Assembly: GCA_963846635.1 (NCBI GenBank)
Contig: CAWJXM010000003.1
Coordinates: 124,001-188,000 of the forward strand
Length of the DNA: 64,000 nt
Direction of reading: 5' to 3'
From: AP-15 sp963846635
GTDB lineage: Bacteria; Pseudomonadota; Alphaproteobacteria; ATCC43930; CGMCC-115725
The translations under genes and the position numbers were made by a program. The notes under the pieces are model-generated. The model was not told the origin of the DNA. It saw nothing but the letters and a program-made list of their open reading frames with translations, and searched no databases. Below, piece after piece: positions 26,821-35,993 of this stretch (the stretch's first letter is position 1; every line of letters begins with the position of its first letter).

Positions 26821-28053
26821 TCAAGTCGGTCCTGCCTGATTTGTCGTGGTCCGCGCGCCGCGTCGGGTGATCAAGGTGACCGGCGCGCACAGCACGAGCA
26901 TCAAAGTGCCGAGGATGACAAAGCTCTGACCCGCACCCCAGCGGTCAGCGATGATGCCCATCACCGGCGGGATCATGATCGCCGCCAGTCGGTTCATCGT
27001 CTGTCGCAGCCCGACCACCGAACCCTGACGGTGCGCGCCGACAGCCTTTGCCTGCACCGAAAACATCATCGGCTGGACAGTGCCTTGCAGCCAGCCGCGC
27101 AAGACCTGCGCCGCCAGAAGCAAGGCAAAAATGCCGCCAAGAAACGGGGTCACGCAAATCAGGACAATCGACGCTACGGTGCCGCTCAACATCGTGCGCT
27201 GCGGATCGCCGAGTAGCATCGCCCGCCCGGCAAACAGCGAGCCCAGGCCGGCCATTATCTCGGTGGCGGCGAACAGGACGCCGATCGACGTGCCGGTCAG
27301 CCCGAGCCCCTTCACATAGACGACATAGAGCGAGCTCTGCACGCCATTGGTGGCAGTGCGCAGAAAGATGATTGCCATCGTCGTCGCCACCGCGGGGATC
27401 GCCATCAGCGCAAAGCAGCGCACATAGTCGGGTGGGCGCGGGAGCGCGTCACGAATGCGGAACCGGGCGCGGCGGCGCCGGTCCTGGCCTTCGCCCGCCG
27501 CAAGCTGCGCCTCGGGCGCACGCTGCAATGCCCAAGTTAGCGCGGCGCCCCAGGCGAAGCCGAGCGCATAAGACGGCCAGGCGCCGCCAAAATCCCAGGC
27601 CACGCCGGCAATCATCGGCGCCAATGTCGTGCCGAAGCGGGCGAAGAAACTGAACCGGCCGAGATATTCGGCCTCACCCTCGCCCAGCTGGGCGATCAAG
27701 GTCTGCGAACCCGACCAAGCAAACTGCAGCGCGCCGCCATTGACGATTTGCAACAGCAGCAAGGGCCAGAACCACCGCAGCACCGGAAACACCGGCGCCA
27801 ACGCCATCGCCGTCCAGACAAAGAACAAGGTCACCCGGCGGGTGCCGAACCGGTCCATCAGCACCCCGATATGGATCGACAGGAACACCGCCAGCACCGA
27901 ACGTGCGCCGACGAGCATGCCGATCTGGCTCGCGCTCATGCCGAGCGAGAGCCCGTATATCGGGAGCAGGAAGTCGTAGAACTGGCTGTAGCCCTGGGCG
28001 AACGGCCCGGCGACATAGAGCGAGGCCGGCGGTCGCGATCGGAAACCAAGCAT
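26821..28053 (-). CDS. MFS transporter
   Basis: A 410-residue protein with about 12 hydrophobic helices. The conserved MFS loop 2-3 signature appears as IGVLMDRFGTRRVTLFF (residues 60-77), and a second copy region as ADRWGAG near the C-terminus. A basic cytoplasmic loop (GQDRRRRARFRIRDALPRPPDY) separates the two halves. It is an inner-membrane secondary transporter of unknown substrate. No regulator or catabolic gene is directly adjacent. It appears intact. Confidence 0.9.
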   Translation of the reverse strand: MLGFRSRPPASLYVAGPFAQGYSQFYDFLLPIYGLSLGMSASQIGMLVGARSVLAVFLSIHIGVLMDRFGTRRVTLFFVWTAMALAPVFPVLRWFWPLLLLQIVNGGALQFAWSGSQTLIAQLGEGEAEYLGRFSFFARFGTTLAPMIAGVAWDFGGAWPSYALGFAWGAALTWALQRAPEAQLAAGEGQDRRRRARFRIRDALPRPPDYVRCFALMAIPAVATTMAIIFLRTATNGVQSSLYVVYVKGLGLTGTSIGVLFAATEIMAGLGSLFAGRAMLLGDPQRTMLSGTVASIVLICVTPFLGGIFALLLAAQVLRGWLQGTVQPMMFSVQAKAVGAHRQGSVVGLRQTMNRLAAIMIPPVMGIIADRWGAGQSFVILGTLMLVLCAPVTLITRRGARTTTNQAGPT

Positions 28054-28517
28054 GGAGAGAGAGTAACCCGCCCGGCCTGCGGTTGAAAACCCGGATAGCA
28101 GCCTTGCTGGCGGAGCGCCGTCGAAAGGGCTTTATTTTAATGGCTGAATGCGCCGAAATTGGGGTGGGCTCAGCAGTGAACGATCGCTGAACCCGCGGCG
28201 GGTGCTCCGGTCGACCGGGCGAGCCGGCCGTTGTCGAGCCCGCTGCTCAGCGCGCTATCCCGGTCGTGCCGGCTGGGACGTCGTAAAAAGCGAGGGTCAT
28301 CGAAACGCTGGTGTAGAAGCCGATCACATAAACCTAATGCGGCCAAAACCAAACCCGATTGCGCTTAGCCCTCCTGTGTAAAGAACCCCAAAAGCTGGCG
28401 CGGGATAGCTCCCGGCCGGCCAGCGTATCGCGCGCTACCACTCGAAAGCTTCTTGAATCCTCTCGGAGTCGGCCCCGATGGCCACAGCGGGGCCTGCGGC
28501 ATTAGCCTGCCTGCAGT
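28054..28517. other. Intergenic region without recognisable gene
   Basis: No convincing coding frame. It separates the start of the MFS gene (minus) from the end of the small gene at 28518. Confidence 0.45.
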
Positions 28518-28742
28518 TCAGAAGGTGCCAAGCACTCGGCCCTTCCCGGGTTTCAGTCCAAGATCAGCGACGCTGTCCTCCGTCAGCGGGCCGACAGATG
28601 TTGGCATACCCCCAGGGACTGTATCGCGGGCGACGGCGAAGGCTTCGTCAGAATCATTGACGGCAGCCGCAACGATACGCCTACGCAGATTTTGGCCGAT
28701 TTCCGCATCGGGCCCCGTAACAAGCATCATCCAACCCTTCAT
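28518..28742 (-). CDS. Small hypothetical protein
   Basis: A 74-residue protein: MKGWMMLVTGPDAEIGQNLRRRIVAAAVNDSDEAFAVARDTVPGGMPTSVGPLTEDSVADLGLKPGKGRVLGTF. AGGAGGGG lies six bases before the ATG, an excellent ribosome site. The pattern of a short strand, helix and a C-terminal LxPGxVxxL segment resembles small conserved proteins of rhizobia and relatives with no known role. Confidence 0.7.
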   Translation of the reverse strand: MKGWMMLVTGPDAEIGQNLRRRIVAAAVNDSDEAFAVARDTVPGGMPTSVGPLTEDSVADLGLKPGKGRVLGTF

Positions 28743-29174
28743 GTTTCCCCTCCTGTTTTATGACGAACAGGATAGCACGGGCCGAAGGCAGCCCGATTAT
28801 CTACCGCCGCCTCCCCTTCCGTCGCTGCGCCGAGAGGCTCGGCACGTAAGGCTTGGGCGGCGCGGTCGGACCCAGTGCCCGGGCCTGCGAAACGACGGCA
28901 ATGCGCTGAAAGCCGACTTTCCGCTGGCCGCCTGATTTAGCAGTCCTCTCACAGTTGCGTCCTATCGAGTGTTCAGAGTTCATCTTGCGGCTAAGAGCGA
29001 CAAGATGCTGCTTATTTCGCTTAACCTTCTGCTAAGGGATTTCCTTCCAGGGGGGCAGGGTTAGTGTTCGAGGCTGGACCTGTGACGCCAACCTTCCGTG
29101 CCAAAACGATCTTCTTCGTCTAACTCCTCGAGTTTGGCGATGATTTGCTTGATAAGATCCTTCGTGCCGTCCCC
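28743..29174. other. Intergenic region without recognisable gene
   Basis: AT-rich patches near 28970-29060 and no credible coding frame. It should contain the promoter of the small gene at 28518 (minus) and the 3' end of the aldolase transcript. Confidence 0.45.
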
Positions 29175-29984
29175 TCATGGGGTCGGCACCCCAATCGACT
29201 TCAACCGGGCATGCGCACGGCCCGCGCGCGCTTTCATCCCATTAAGATACGTGCTCACATCGTTCCCCGGCAGGTTCAGCACCTTGCACCCGAGCTGCCA
29301 ATATTCCTCGATCTGCGCCTCGGTCTCCGCCGATCCCCGAGCGAGCTTGCCGTGTGCATTGCATGCCGCCGCGATCCGCCGCACCGCCGCTTTGAAAGTC
29401 GGGTGCTCGAGGTCGAGGTGAACCCCAAGCTGGGCGCTCAGGTCGGAATGCCCATACGCGATCATGTCGATCCCTTCGACCGCCGCGATCTCCTCGACAT
29501 TCTCCAGGCCCTCGAGCGACTCGATCGAAGGGCATATAATGATGTTCTCGTTGGCCCACGGCGCGTATTCGGTAGCGTGGCGGGCGCCGTAGCTTTTGTA
29601 TCCCGTGTGCGGCCCCTGGCCGGAGATGCCCCGGTTTCCGATCGGTGGATACTTCGCCAGGCGGACGATCGCGCGCGCCTCTTGGGCGGTTTCCACCTCG
29701 GACACCTGGATGCCCATGATGCCCTGATCCAGAATGCCGGGAATTAGATGCGCGAATGACTTGTGGAGGCGAACGATGGCTGTGACGTTTGTGGCCTGGA
29801 ACCAGCTCGCCAGGTTCGCGATCGTTTCCATGTCGAACGCCCCATGTTCGTGGTCGATCGCGCAGTAATCGAAGCCGGCCTCCTCGATGATCCAGGGAAC
29901 GCCGCGTGATGCGAACTCCTTGAGCCCGGTGCCTAGCGCCGCTCGTCCTTCGCGCACCGCCCGCCGTATGCTGTTTTCTTTCAT
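29175..29984 (-). CDS. HpcH/HpaI aldolase family protein
   Basis: A 269-residue TIM-barrel protein: MKENSIRRAVREGRAALGTGLKEFASRGVPWIIEEAGFDYCAIDHEHGAFDMETIANLASWF... The metal/substrate-binding DHEHGAFD, IMGIQVSEVETAQEARAIVRLAKYPPIGNRG and the late YGHSDLSAQLG segments are those of class II 2-oxo-acid aldolases that cleave 4-hydroxy-2-oxoacids to pyruvate or glyoxylate plus an aldehyde. The usual QxE appears as CPSIES. It is intact. A second member of the family is at 33297, only distantly similar. Confidence 0.9.
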   Translation of the reverse strand: MKENSIRRAVREGRAALGTGLKEFASRGVPWIIEEAGFDYCAIDHEHGAFDMETIANLASWFQATNVTAIVRLHKSFAHLIPGILDQGIMGIQVSEVETAQEARAIVRLAKYPPIGNRGISGQGPHTGYKSYGARHATEYAPWANENIIICPSIESLEGLENVEEIAAVEGIDMIAYGHSDLSAQLGVHLDLEHPTFKAAVRRIAAACNAHGKLARGSAETEAQIEEYWQLGCKVLNLPGNDVSTYLNGMKARAGRAHARLKSIGVPTP

Positions 29985-30414
29985 GGCTCGTTCCAGGCTT
30001 CCTTCACATTAGCCCGTCATGATAGTGCCTGCGCAGTGAAGTGCAATGCGAACTGACCGCCCCTGGGGTCCGGGGTTAGTGGTAAACGTTTATGTTTCAG
30101 ATTATCGCGACTATGGTTGCGTATTTTATCGCCTCACAATCACCGTCGTGCATCTTAACTGCCTTCTTGTTGTTGGCTATGTGGGCAGGATTGCTTTCCG
30201 CAAACGCGATTTGCAAATCAGCCAAGAATAAAATCTACGGCCGGGACTGATATGCATGGCTTATTCGACTGGTGGCACTCGAAGGCCTGCCCGTTTTGTA
30301 TCGGACCTATACATGACAATCCGGATCTGTGCTCATACCGCTAAACTCTATTATCGGTAACAGAAAGACCGGATCGGTTTAACATTTACAATTCGTTAAA
30401 TAGGATTGAAATCC
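29985..30414. other. AT-rich intergenic region
   Basis: No recognisable gene. The stretch 30070-30410 is markedly AT-richer than its surroundings. Short frames on the plus strand lack family resemblance. Confidence 0.45.
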
Positions 30415-30681
30415 ATGCATCAATTGATCAATCCATGCATGGAAGCCATGGACCGCCGCATTGACGCCCATATCGTCCGCCCCCGGTTTGGCCAGATCAT
30501 CGATCTGGCGACCCCGAGTAATGACCGCTTTACTGTCGACCGCCGCGGCGCGCCTGCTATTGTCATTCTGAGCGTGGAGGACTTTATTCGCATTGCCGCG
30601 CCGCCAACCGATTGGCTGGAGACGGCGTCGAGCGGCGCCAAACGGCGCGGGCTCGATCGGCTGACCTCGTCGGGGGAATAG
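30415..30681 (+). CDS. Phd/YefM-type antitoxin (orphan)
   Basis: About 88 residues. The C-terminal part (FGQIIDLATPSNDRFTVDRRGAPAIVILSVEDFIRIAAPPTDWLETASSGAKRRGLDRL) is a typical Phd/YefM antitoxin: an N-terminal DNA-binding strand-helix region followed by a toxin-binding tail. The start is uncertain; the internal Met codons at 30439 or 30448 would suit the family length better. No PIN, RelE or Fic toxin gene follows, so the partner has been lost or lies elsewhere. Confidence 0.75.
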   Translation: MHQLINPCMEAMDRRIDAHIVRPRFGQIIDLATPSNDRFTVDRRGAPAIVILSVEDFIRIAAPPTDWLETASSGAKRRGLDRLTSSGE

Positions 30682-31899
30682 CCGCGGTTGTAGCACCTCC
30701 CAAAGATACCTTTCGACCGCTCCGAAACCCACGATCCTCTCTCGCGGAGGCCGCTTCATGTAGGATTTCAGGAAGATTCCTGATGCCCCTGATAAGCGAG
30801 CTCCGGAAAAATCAGCGTCGTTCAATGCAGCGCCGGTTTGTGACGGATACACTGATCATGGTTCGGCACTATGCAATGAGCAGTGGGCCGAGCCCGCTGC
30901 ACACCGGGTCTTGAATGCGAATAGAATCGGCAAGGCGTAGGATGAGCCAGCATGACGACTGGGGTTCGAACATGACAAGCTGACACGTGGTCGGCAGCAG
31001 CTTCAAGAATGACGAGGTCCAGTGGACTGCAAAGCCGCGCCGGTATTTTCGAGAAGCGACGGCAATCGGCGCAGACCCGGCAGCGCAAAAAAAGCGGGGG
31101 GCGAGAGGCACTGGAGGTTTTCGGCCGCTGCTATTGATGATGTGTAAAAACCTGGGTTTGACCTCACGGACAGTGTCGGATGTAGTGCAAACCGGCACTT
31201 GCCGTAAGGGACAGGATCAGGCCTTGACGGCATGGATGCTGGGTTCTCGGCGGAGCGCCGCGGTCAAGCCCCGAAGCCGCGAAGCGGGGCGCCGTAGGCG
31301 CCGGGCTTGAGGGCGGCGCTCGCCGCCGAGACAGACTGTCCCGGGCCGTCCCTCGCAATCACTCCGGACACTGTCCGATAAATCAAGTACCGACTTTTAC
31401 AGATGATGACGTCACCAAGTGAATGACTGCATCGGGTGTGGATTGCCGACCTTCGCCAATCCTGTGGCGAACGGCCAGGTTGCGCCGAAACCAGCCGTTC
31501 CCCTGTCATGGGTCGAACGAGTCAAACCGTCAACGTCGACACTAATTCAAACTAGGATGCGGGTAAGCCCGGACTGCTTCCCCTCGTCGAGACCGGGGCG
31601 AGATCGCCAGCGGGGCACTGCCATGATCCATGCCGGCCGCTTCATTCCTACCGCGACCGCTGGTGCGCAGCCGACCGAAGCGACGGCCATCCCATTCCTC
31701 AAGCGCTTCACTTCTCCAATACCGAGCACTGTGAAAATCTGCGACAGATACCCGGAGCATCTGGCCCGTCAAGCCGCGTGCGGGAGGCGGGACCGCCGCG
31801 CACGAAGGAGTTTGATTTCGGCCCGCTTCGCCTCGAACTGGTCCGTCAGGCTGCTTAGGCCGTAGCCGTGCCCACTGACCCCGAGGCTCTCGCCAGCCG
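30682..31899. other. Long non-coding stretch with a structured repeat
   Basis: About 1.2 kb with only short shadow frames. The one feature that stands out is the inverted-repeat element at 31167-31377. Nothing else was recognised; decayed genes are possible. Confidence 0.5.
31167..31377. repeat. Possible MITE with an internal long hairpin
   Basis: The 211-bp segment is bounded by inverted repeats CGGACAGTGTCGGA (31167) and CGGACAGTGTCCGGA (complement, ending 31377); the match continues as GTAGTGC/GTGATTGC. Inside, 31246-31330 forms an imperfect hairpin with arms CTCGGCGG...TCAAGCCC, containing smaller GC hairpins. There is no coding capacity. Size and layout fit a miniature inverted-repeat element, but a target duplication is not obvious. 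Confidence 0.5.
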
Positions 31900-32919
31900 C
31901 TATTCATGCCCGAGGATAAGCATCGCCGCCGCGATTAGCCGTCGCACGTCGTCCTCCGTCCCGACGGTGATACGCAGATAGGGCGCCGTGCGCGGCTTGT
32001 TGAAGTGTCGCACTAGCACCGCATGTTCGCGCAACGCCGCTGCGAATTCCGGCCCGCCCCGCGCCGGATGCCTGGCGAAGACGAAATTCGCGCTCGAAGG
32101 CAGAACGACAAAGCCAAGCCGGATCAGCTCCCGCGTCATCGCTTCGCGTCCTGCGACGACCCTCGCGCAGCTCTCGTGGAAGTAGGCGTCGTCGTGAACC
32201 GAAGCCGTCGCGCCCGCCTGGGCGAGGCGGCCGAGCGGGTAGGAATTGAAGCTGTTTTTCACGCGGTGGAGCGCCTCGATCAGCCCCACGCCGCCGAGCG
32301 CGTAGCCCACGCGCAACCCGGCCAGAGCGCGCGACTTCGACATCGTCTGCACGACCAGCAGGTTCGGATGATCGGCGATGAGTGGAACCGCGCTCTCGCC
32401 ACCGAAATCGATATAGGCCTCGTCGATCACCACCGGAATATCGGGATGATCTTCGAGCAGTCGGGCGATTTCCGCGCGCGGCAGCGCGACGCCGGGCGGC
32501 GCGTTGGGATTGGCGATCACGATCGAGCCCGCCTCGCGCCGATAATCCTCGACCCTGACGCGCATTTCGTCGTCCAACGGCACAGTCTCGCAGACGAGGC
32601 CGAACAATTGCGCCCACACGGGATAAAAGCTGTAGGTGACGTCCGGAAAAAGCAGCGGCTTCGGCTGTTTCAAGAGCGCGACGAATGTATGCGCGAGCAC
32701 TTCGTCCGAGCCATTGCCAACGAAGACCTGTTCGGGCTTGATCCCGTGATGGACGGCGAGCGCCTCGCGCAGCTCCTGCGCCTCAGGATCGGGATAAAGC
32801 CGCAGGGTGTCCACCGCTGCGGCTCGCATCGCTTCCAGCGCGAGCGGCGAAGGGCCGAACGGGCTTTCGTTGGTGTTGAGCTTCACCAGATTGGCGACGC
32901 GCGGCTGCTCGCCGGGCAC
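31900..32919 (-). CDS. hisC: Histidinol-phosphate aminotransferase-like PLP enzyme, N-terminus doubtful
   Basis: A 339-residue fold-type I aminotransferase: VKLNTNESPFGPSP (family N-terminal block), NGSDEVLAHTF (PLP phosphate), IVIANPNAPPGV (the Asn-Pro block), VIDEAYIDFGG (Asp for PLP N1), VVQTMSKSRALAGLRVGYALG (catalytic Lys in TMSKS) and the C-terminal FNKPRTAPYLRITVGT. It transfers an amino group between glutamate and imidazole-acetol phosphate in histidine synthesis, or acts on a related aromatic substrate. The usual start (MxxFWSxIxRELxPYVPGEQP) is present in frame as FWSRIARELSPYVPGEQP but without an ATG before it. The only start is the internal GTG at 32919. The N-terminus may have been lost by rearrangement at about 32960. 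Confidence 0.85.
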   Translation of the reverse strand: MPGEQPRVANLVKLNTNESPFGPSPLALEAMRAAAVDTLRLYPDPEAQELREALAVHHGIKPEQVFVGNGSDEVLAHTFVALLKQPKPLLFPDVTYSFYPVWAQLFGLVCETVPLDDEMRVRVEDYRREAGSIVIANPNAPPGVALPRAEIARLLEDHPDIPVVIDEAYIDFGGESAVPLIADHPNLLVVQTMSKSRALAGLRVGYALGGVGLIEALHRVKNSFNSYPLGRLAQAGATASVHDDAYFHESCARVVAGREAMTRELIRLGFVVLPSSANFVFARHPARGGPEFAAALREHAVLVRHFNKPRTAPYLRITVGTEDDVRRLIAAAMLILGHE

Positions 32920-33296
32920 ATAAGGCGAAAGCTCACGCGCGATCCTGCTCCAGAACGCCTTTAATTTAGGAGTATAGGCAAGTTATGAATTTATTGGATA
33001 TTCGCCCATTTCAGCACGAGTATTTATGTATCCCTATTTCGCGATGCCTCTTCGATCTCCAGGCGGGCAAGGTCGCCGGCGGCAGCTAATGTAGATCGTT
33101 GCCTCAACCCTGGCCAAAGCCGCTATCCCGCCGGCGCGTCTTGTGCACCAAATGCTGGCCGCACGGTGCGAACCTGACCAGGAGAGCAGAATGGTTCTTA
33201 AGTCGCGATAGCCCACAAGCCTCTGTGTTACAGGCAGGAAGACCTCTGAGTGACGCCGTCATTGCCACCCTCCCGCGGTGCACAAGAGACAGGGCA
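32920..33296. other. Intergenic region; AT-rich start, no gene recognised
   Basis: The first ~40 bases continue the hisC frame without a start codon. The rest (33000-33296) has no convincing frame. Confidence 0.45.
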
Positions 33297-34160
33297 TTAA
33301 CGGGCGGCGAGGCGGCGCCCCTCGACCAGCCCTGGCGTGCTTCTCACCGGAGCGGTCATGATGATGCGAAAGCCTTGCTCCAGGCGCATCGCCACGTCAT
33401 CAGCCGTGGCTCCCGTCGCACAGGGGACGCCGAACTCTTTGCAGGCGGCCAGGACGCGCAGCAGATTTTCTTGCACGGCTGGATGGCTGGCTTGGCCCCG
33501 CAATCCCATCGACACCGACATGTCCCCGGGGCCTGCCCAGATGGCGCCGATGCCCCTCACCTGACGCAAAATGTCGCGTATGTTCTGCACCCCTTCTGCT
33601 TCTTCGATGATGCCCATCAGTAAGATATTGCCCTCAGGGTCCAGGGGCCAGAGGTCGGCGGCGTCGTAGTATTCCTGCGGGGTCAGGCCCCAGTATCGGG
33701 AGGCGATGCGATTGCCCCAACCGCGCTCCCCAGCCGGTGCAAAGTCTTGCACCCCCGGCACCTGGGGATACCGTGCCGCCGCGACTGCGGCTTGGGCGTC
33801 CTCCACTGTGCTCAGGTGGGGTAACACCAGACCATACACGCCGGTGTCCAGCGCCTGCTTGATCACCCACTGGTTGCGCTCGCGGGCGTTCGGAGGAATC
33901 CGGACCATCGGCACCACGTCGGGTTGCAGGTTGCCCTTCTCGGCAATCCTTTTGCGGTTCAGCAGCACTTGCAGGGAGGTACGCAGGGTGGTGAAGCTAA
34001 AACCCTCGTGTTCCATTTCAATGATGACCGCGTCGTAGTCGGCATCAGCAATGTAGGTCAGGTCATCCAGACTGCCGTTAGGGACCGTGCTGGTGCTGAA
34101 AACCGGCTTACCGTGCTCGAGGAGGTCGATGATCTTGTTGTAGCGCATCTTCTCAGCCAT
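33297..34160 (-). CDS. HpcH/HpaI aldolase family protein (second)
   Basis: A 287-residue protein: MAEKMRYNKIIDLLEHGKPVFSTSTVPNGSLDDLTYIADADYDAVIIEMEHEGFSFTTLRTSLQVLL... The IIEMEHEGFSF segment replaces the DxEHG of the family, and MGIIEEAEGVQNIRDILRQVRGIGAIWAGPGDMSVSMG carries the metal-binding EE and GPGDMSVSMG. This group is often annotated as 2,4-dihydroxyhept-2-ene-1,7-dioate aldolase-like in catabolic clusters. A GGAAGGGG ribosome site precedes the ATG. Intact. It may work with the cupin gene that lies upstream on the same strand. Confidence 0.88.
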   Translation of the reverse strand: MAEKMRYNKIIDLLEHGKPVFSTSTVPNGSLDDLTYIADADYDAVIIEMEHEGFSFTTLRTSLQVLLNRKRIAEKGNLQPDVVPMVRIPPNARERNQWVIKQALDTGVYGLVLPHLSTVEDAQAAVAAARYPQVPGVQDFAPAGERGWGNRIASRYWGLTPQEYYDAADLWPLDPEGNILLMGIIEEAEGVQNIRDILRQVRGIGAIWAGPGDMSVSMGLRGQASHPAVQENLLRVLAACKEFGVPCATGATADDVAMRLEQGFRIIMTAPVRSTPGLVEGRRLAAR

Positions 34161-34344
34161 GTTTTTCCCCTTCCAGTGTCCGGCTTGGCTGCTGGCCTCT
34201 CCCTCTACTCTTCGCTCTCCCTACTGTAGGCCCCTTGCTGGTGTGATACACACCTATCAATCGCTTCCAACGAGCATGAGCGACCCGGTTTTCGGGAAAA
34301 AATCATTATCCGCCGCCATCGGGTACACGACCCACGGGAGGAGG

Positions 34345-34686
34345 CTAATCCGCTAAGGGCACGATAGCGGTCAGGCGGTCCCCACCGACGCTCCGGCTGG
34401 TGTGCCCTTGTCCCGTGAGGTCTTCGAACAGGACGGCGTCTCCAGGGCCGAACCGCCGGGTGGTCCCATCGCCGATCACGACCTCCATCTGGCCTCCGGA
34501 GAGGAAAATGGCGTACTGGCGGCGCGGCGCATTGTGCCAATCGCTGAAACGGCCGTTGGGCGAACGCGTGAAGGTGATACTGCTGGCGGCCTGCTCGATT
34601 GACCTCTCCATGTCAGGTGGGAGCAGGTCCAGGTCCTCAAAGTGTGACTGACCATCCGTGCCGGTATAACATCTGACAAACGCCAT
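34345..34686 (-). CDS. Cupin domain protein
   Basis: A 113-residue protein starting at ATG 34686 with CAGGAGGA upstream. The cupin core is visible: FSDWHNAPRRQYAIFLSGGQMEVVIGDGTTRRFGPGDAVLFEDLTGQGHTSRSVG. The first metal motif is degenerate (WHNAPRRQY with one His), and the second retains GHTS. It is a small beta-barrel protein; binding or isomerase activity toward a small acid is possible. Only ~180 bp separate it from the aldolase gene, so the two may be co-transcribed. Confidence 0.8.
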   Translation of the reverse strand: MAFVRCYTGTDGQSHFEDLDLLPPDMERSIEQAASSITFTRSPNGRFSDWHNAPRRQYAIFLSGGQMEVVIGDGTTRRFGPGDAVLFEDLTGQGHTSRSVGGDRLTAIVPLAD

Positions 34687-34905
34687 GGGCATTCCTCCTG
34701 GGGTCCCAGTGAAGGCAGCGAAGTCCATAGGGCCTTGCCCCTCGTATTGTCGCGCGGATTGTCCAGGCACACAACGGCCAGCACACCCCCCGGGGGCATG
34801 CCCGGGCGTGCCGGCGGCGTGGCTCCCGGCGGCCGCACTGCAACTCATACGGAAAGTACTCTTTATCTGAGACGGACGTGCAGCGGTCGGCGAATGACGC
34901 AAATG

Positions 34906-35993
34906 GGCGTTGGTGCACTTCCAGAGCTGAGCTCGAAATGACCCCAGCCCCAGGCCGTTACGCGATGACGCACATCCGGCGGATGGAATCAGGGCGTCCG
35001 GCCGCCAGCATCCGGTTCAGGACCGCGCCGCCGATGGCTACCTCAGTCTGCTGAGCGTCGAAACCGCGTGCTCGCAGCCGGGGTCCGATCAGCGCCTTGT
35101 AGCGGCCCATTGTCGTTTCGACCAGCGAGCGCTGGCCATAATCTGTTGCCTTCTGCCAGGCCAACCGCCCTTGTTCCAGGATCATCTCGAGATGCCGGTC
35201 ACGCTGGGCGAGCGGACCTGGTTCACCATTGAGTACGGCCGTCGAGCGCGGCGGGATCACGACTTCGATGTCATCGCCGTGCGCGGCGATCGTGTTGTAG
35301 GTGGGCGCGCCATCATACGCGCCGTCAGCCGTTACCCGGGCGATCGCGCCATCAATCTGATCGAGCAACGGCGTAACCTGAGACGGATCATCGGCGTCTT
35401 GATCCGTCAGGGTCTGGGCCACTATCACGCCATTTTCGGCATCGACCGCCAGATGAAGCTTGCGCCATTTCCGGCGCGACTTCGCGCCGTGTTTCGCCTC
35501 CAGCCATTGACCCGCCCCGTAGACCTTCAGGCCCGTGCTGTCGATCAATAAGTGCAACGGACCGTCTGGCACGGAGGCCGGCGGGATCACCGGCAGTGTC
35601 TCCGCCCGGCGGCTGATCGTGGAGTGATCCGGCGCTGAGATCGTAAGGTCCATCAGCGTGATGACCGATGCCATCAGACCTTCGGTCTGCCGCAACGCCA
35701 GCCTGAACGCCGTGCGAACCATCAGCGTGGTCTGGATCGCAGCGGCGGTATAGCGGGCCTGGCCTTTCGGTCCAACGGTTTGCCAGTGGTCCAGCGCCGC
35801 ATCCTCAATCCACAACGTCAGACTGCCACGCCGGCGCAGTCCCGCTTCGTACTCGGCCAATTCTGGACCTTGAACGCCATCTTCGGGATGTGGTGGCGGC
35901 GATCGTCGTTGTGTTTGTGCGGCATCGGAATACCACGACAAAGGATGGCGTAGCGTGCCTCAGTGCTCCAGGCCGTCCAAGTGCACCAACGCC
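34906..35993 (-). mobile_element. IS5-family (IS903-group) element, copy E
   Basis: A 1088-bp copy with the standard ends. Flanks GCAAATG (left) and TTGACGAGC (right) do not match. The right flank is inside a plasmid relaxase gene; the left flank is an intergenic stretch next to the cupin. Confidence 0.95.
34958..35941 (-). CDS. IS5-family transposase, one-base-deletion variant (copy E)
   Basis: A 327-residue frame from TTG, with the shared one-G deletion. It shares YTAAAIQ with copy B (the others have YTDAAIQ) and has TEVAIGG near the C-terminus. Confidence 0.85.
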   Translation of the reverse strand: MSWYSDAAQTQRRSPPPHPEDGVQGPELAEYEAGLRRRGSLTLWIEDAALDHWQTVGPKGQARYTAAAIQTTLMVRTAFRLALRQTEGLMASVITLMDLTISAPDHSTISRRAETLPVIPPASVPDGPLHLLIDSTGLKVYGAGQWLEAKHGAKSRRKWRKLHLAVDAENGVIVAQTLTDQDADDPSQVTPLLDQIDGAIARVTADGAYDGAPTYNTIAAHGDDIEVVIPPRSTAVLNGEPGPLAQRDRHLEMILEQGRLAWQKATDYGQRSLVETTMGRYKALIGPRLRARGFDAQQTEVAIGGAVLNRMLAAGRPDSIRRMCVIA

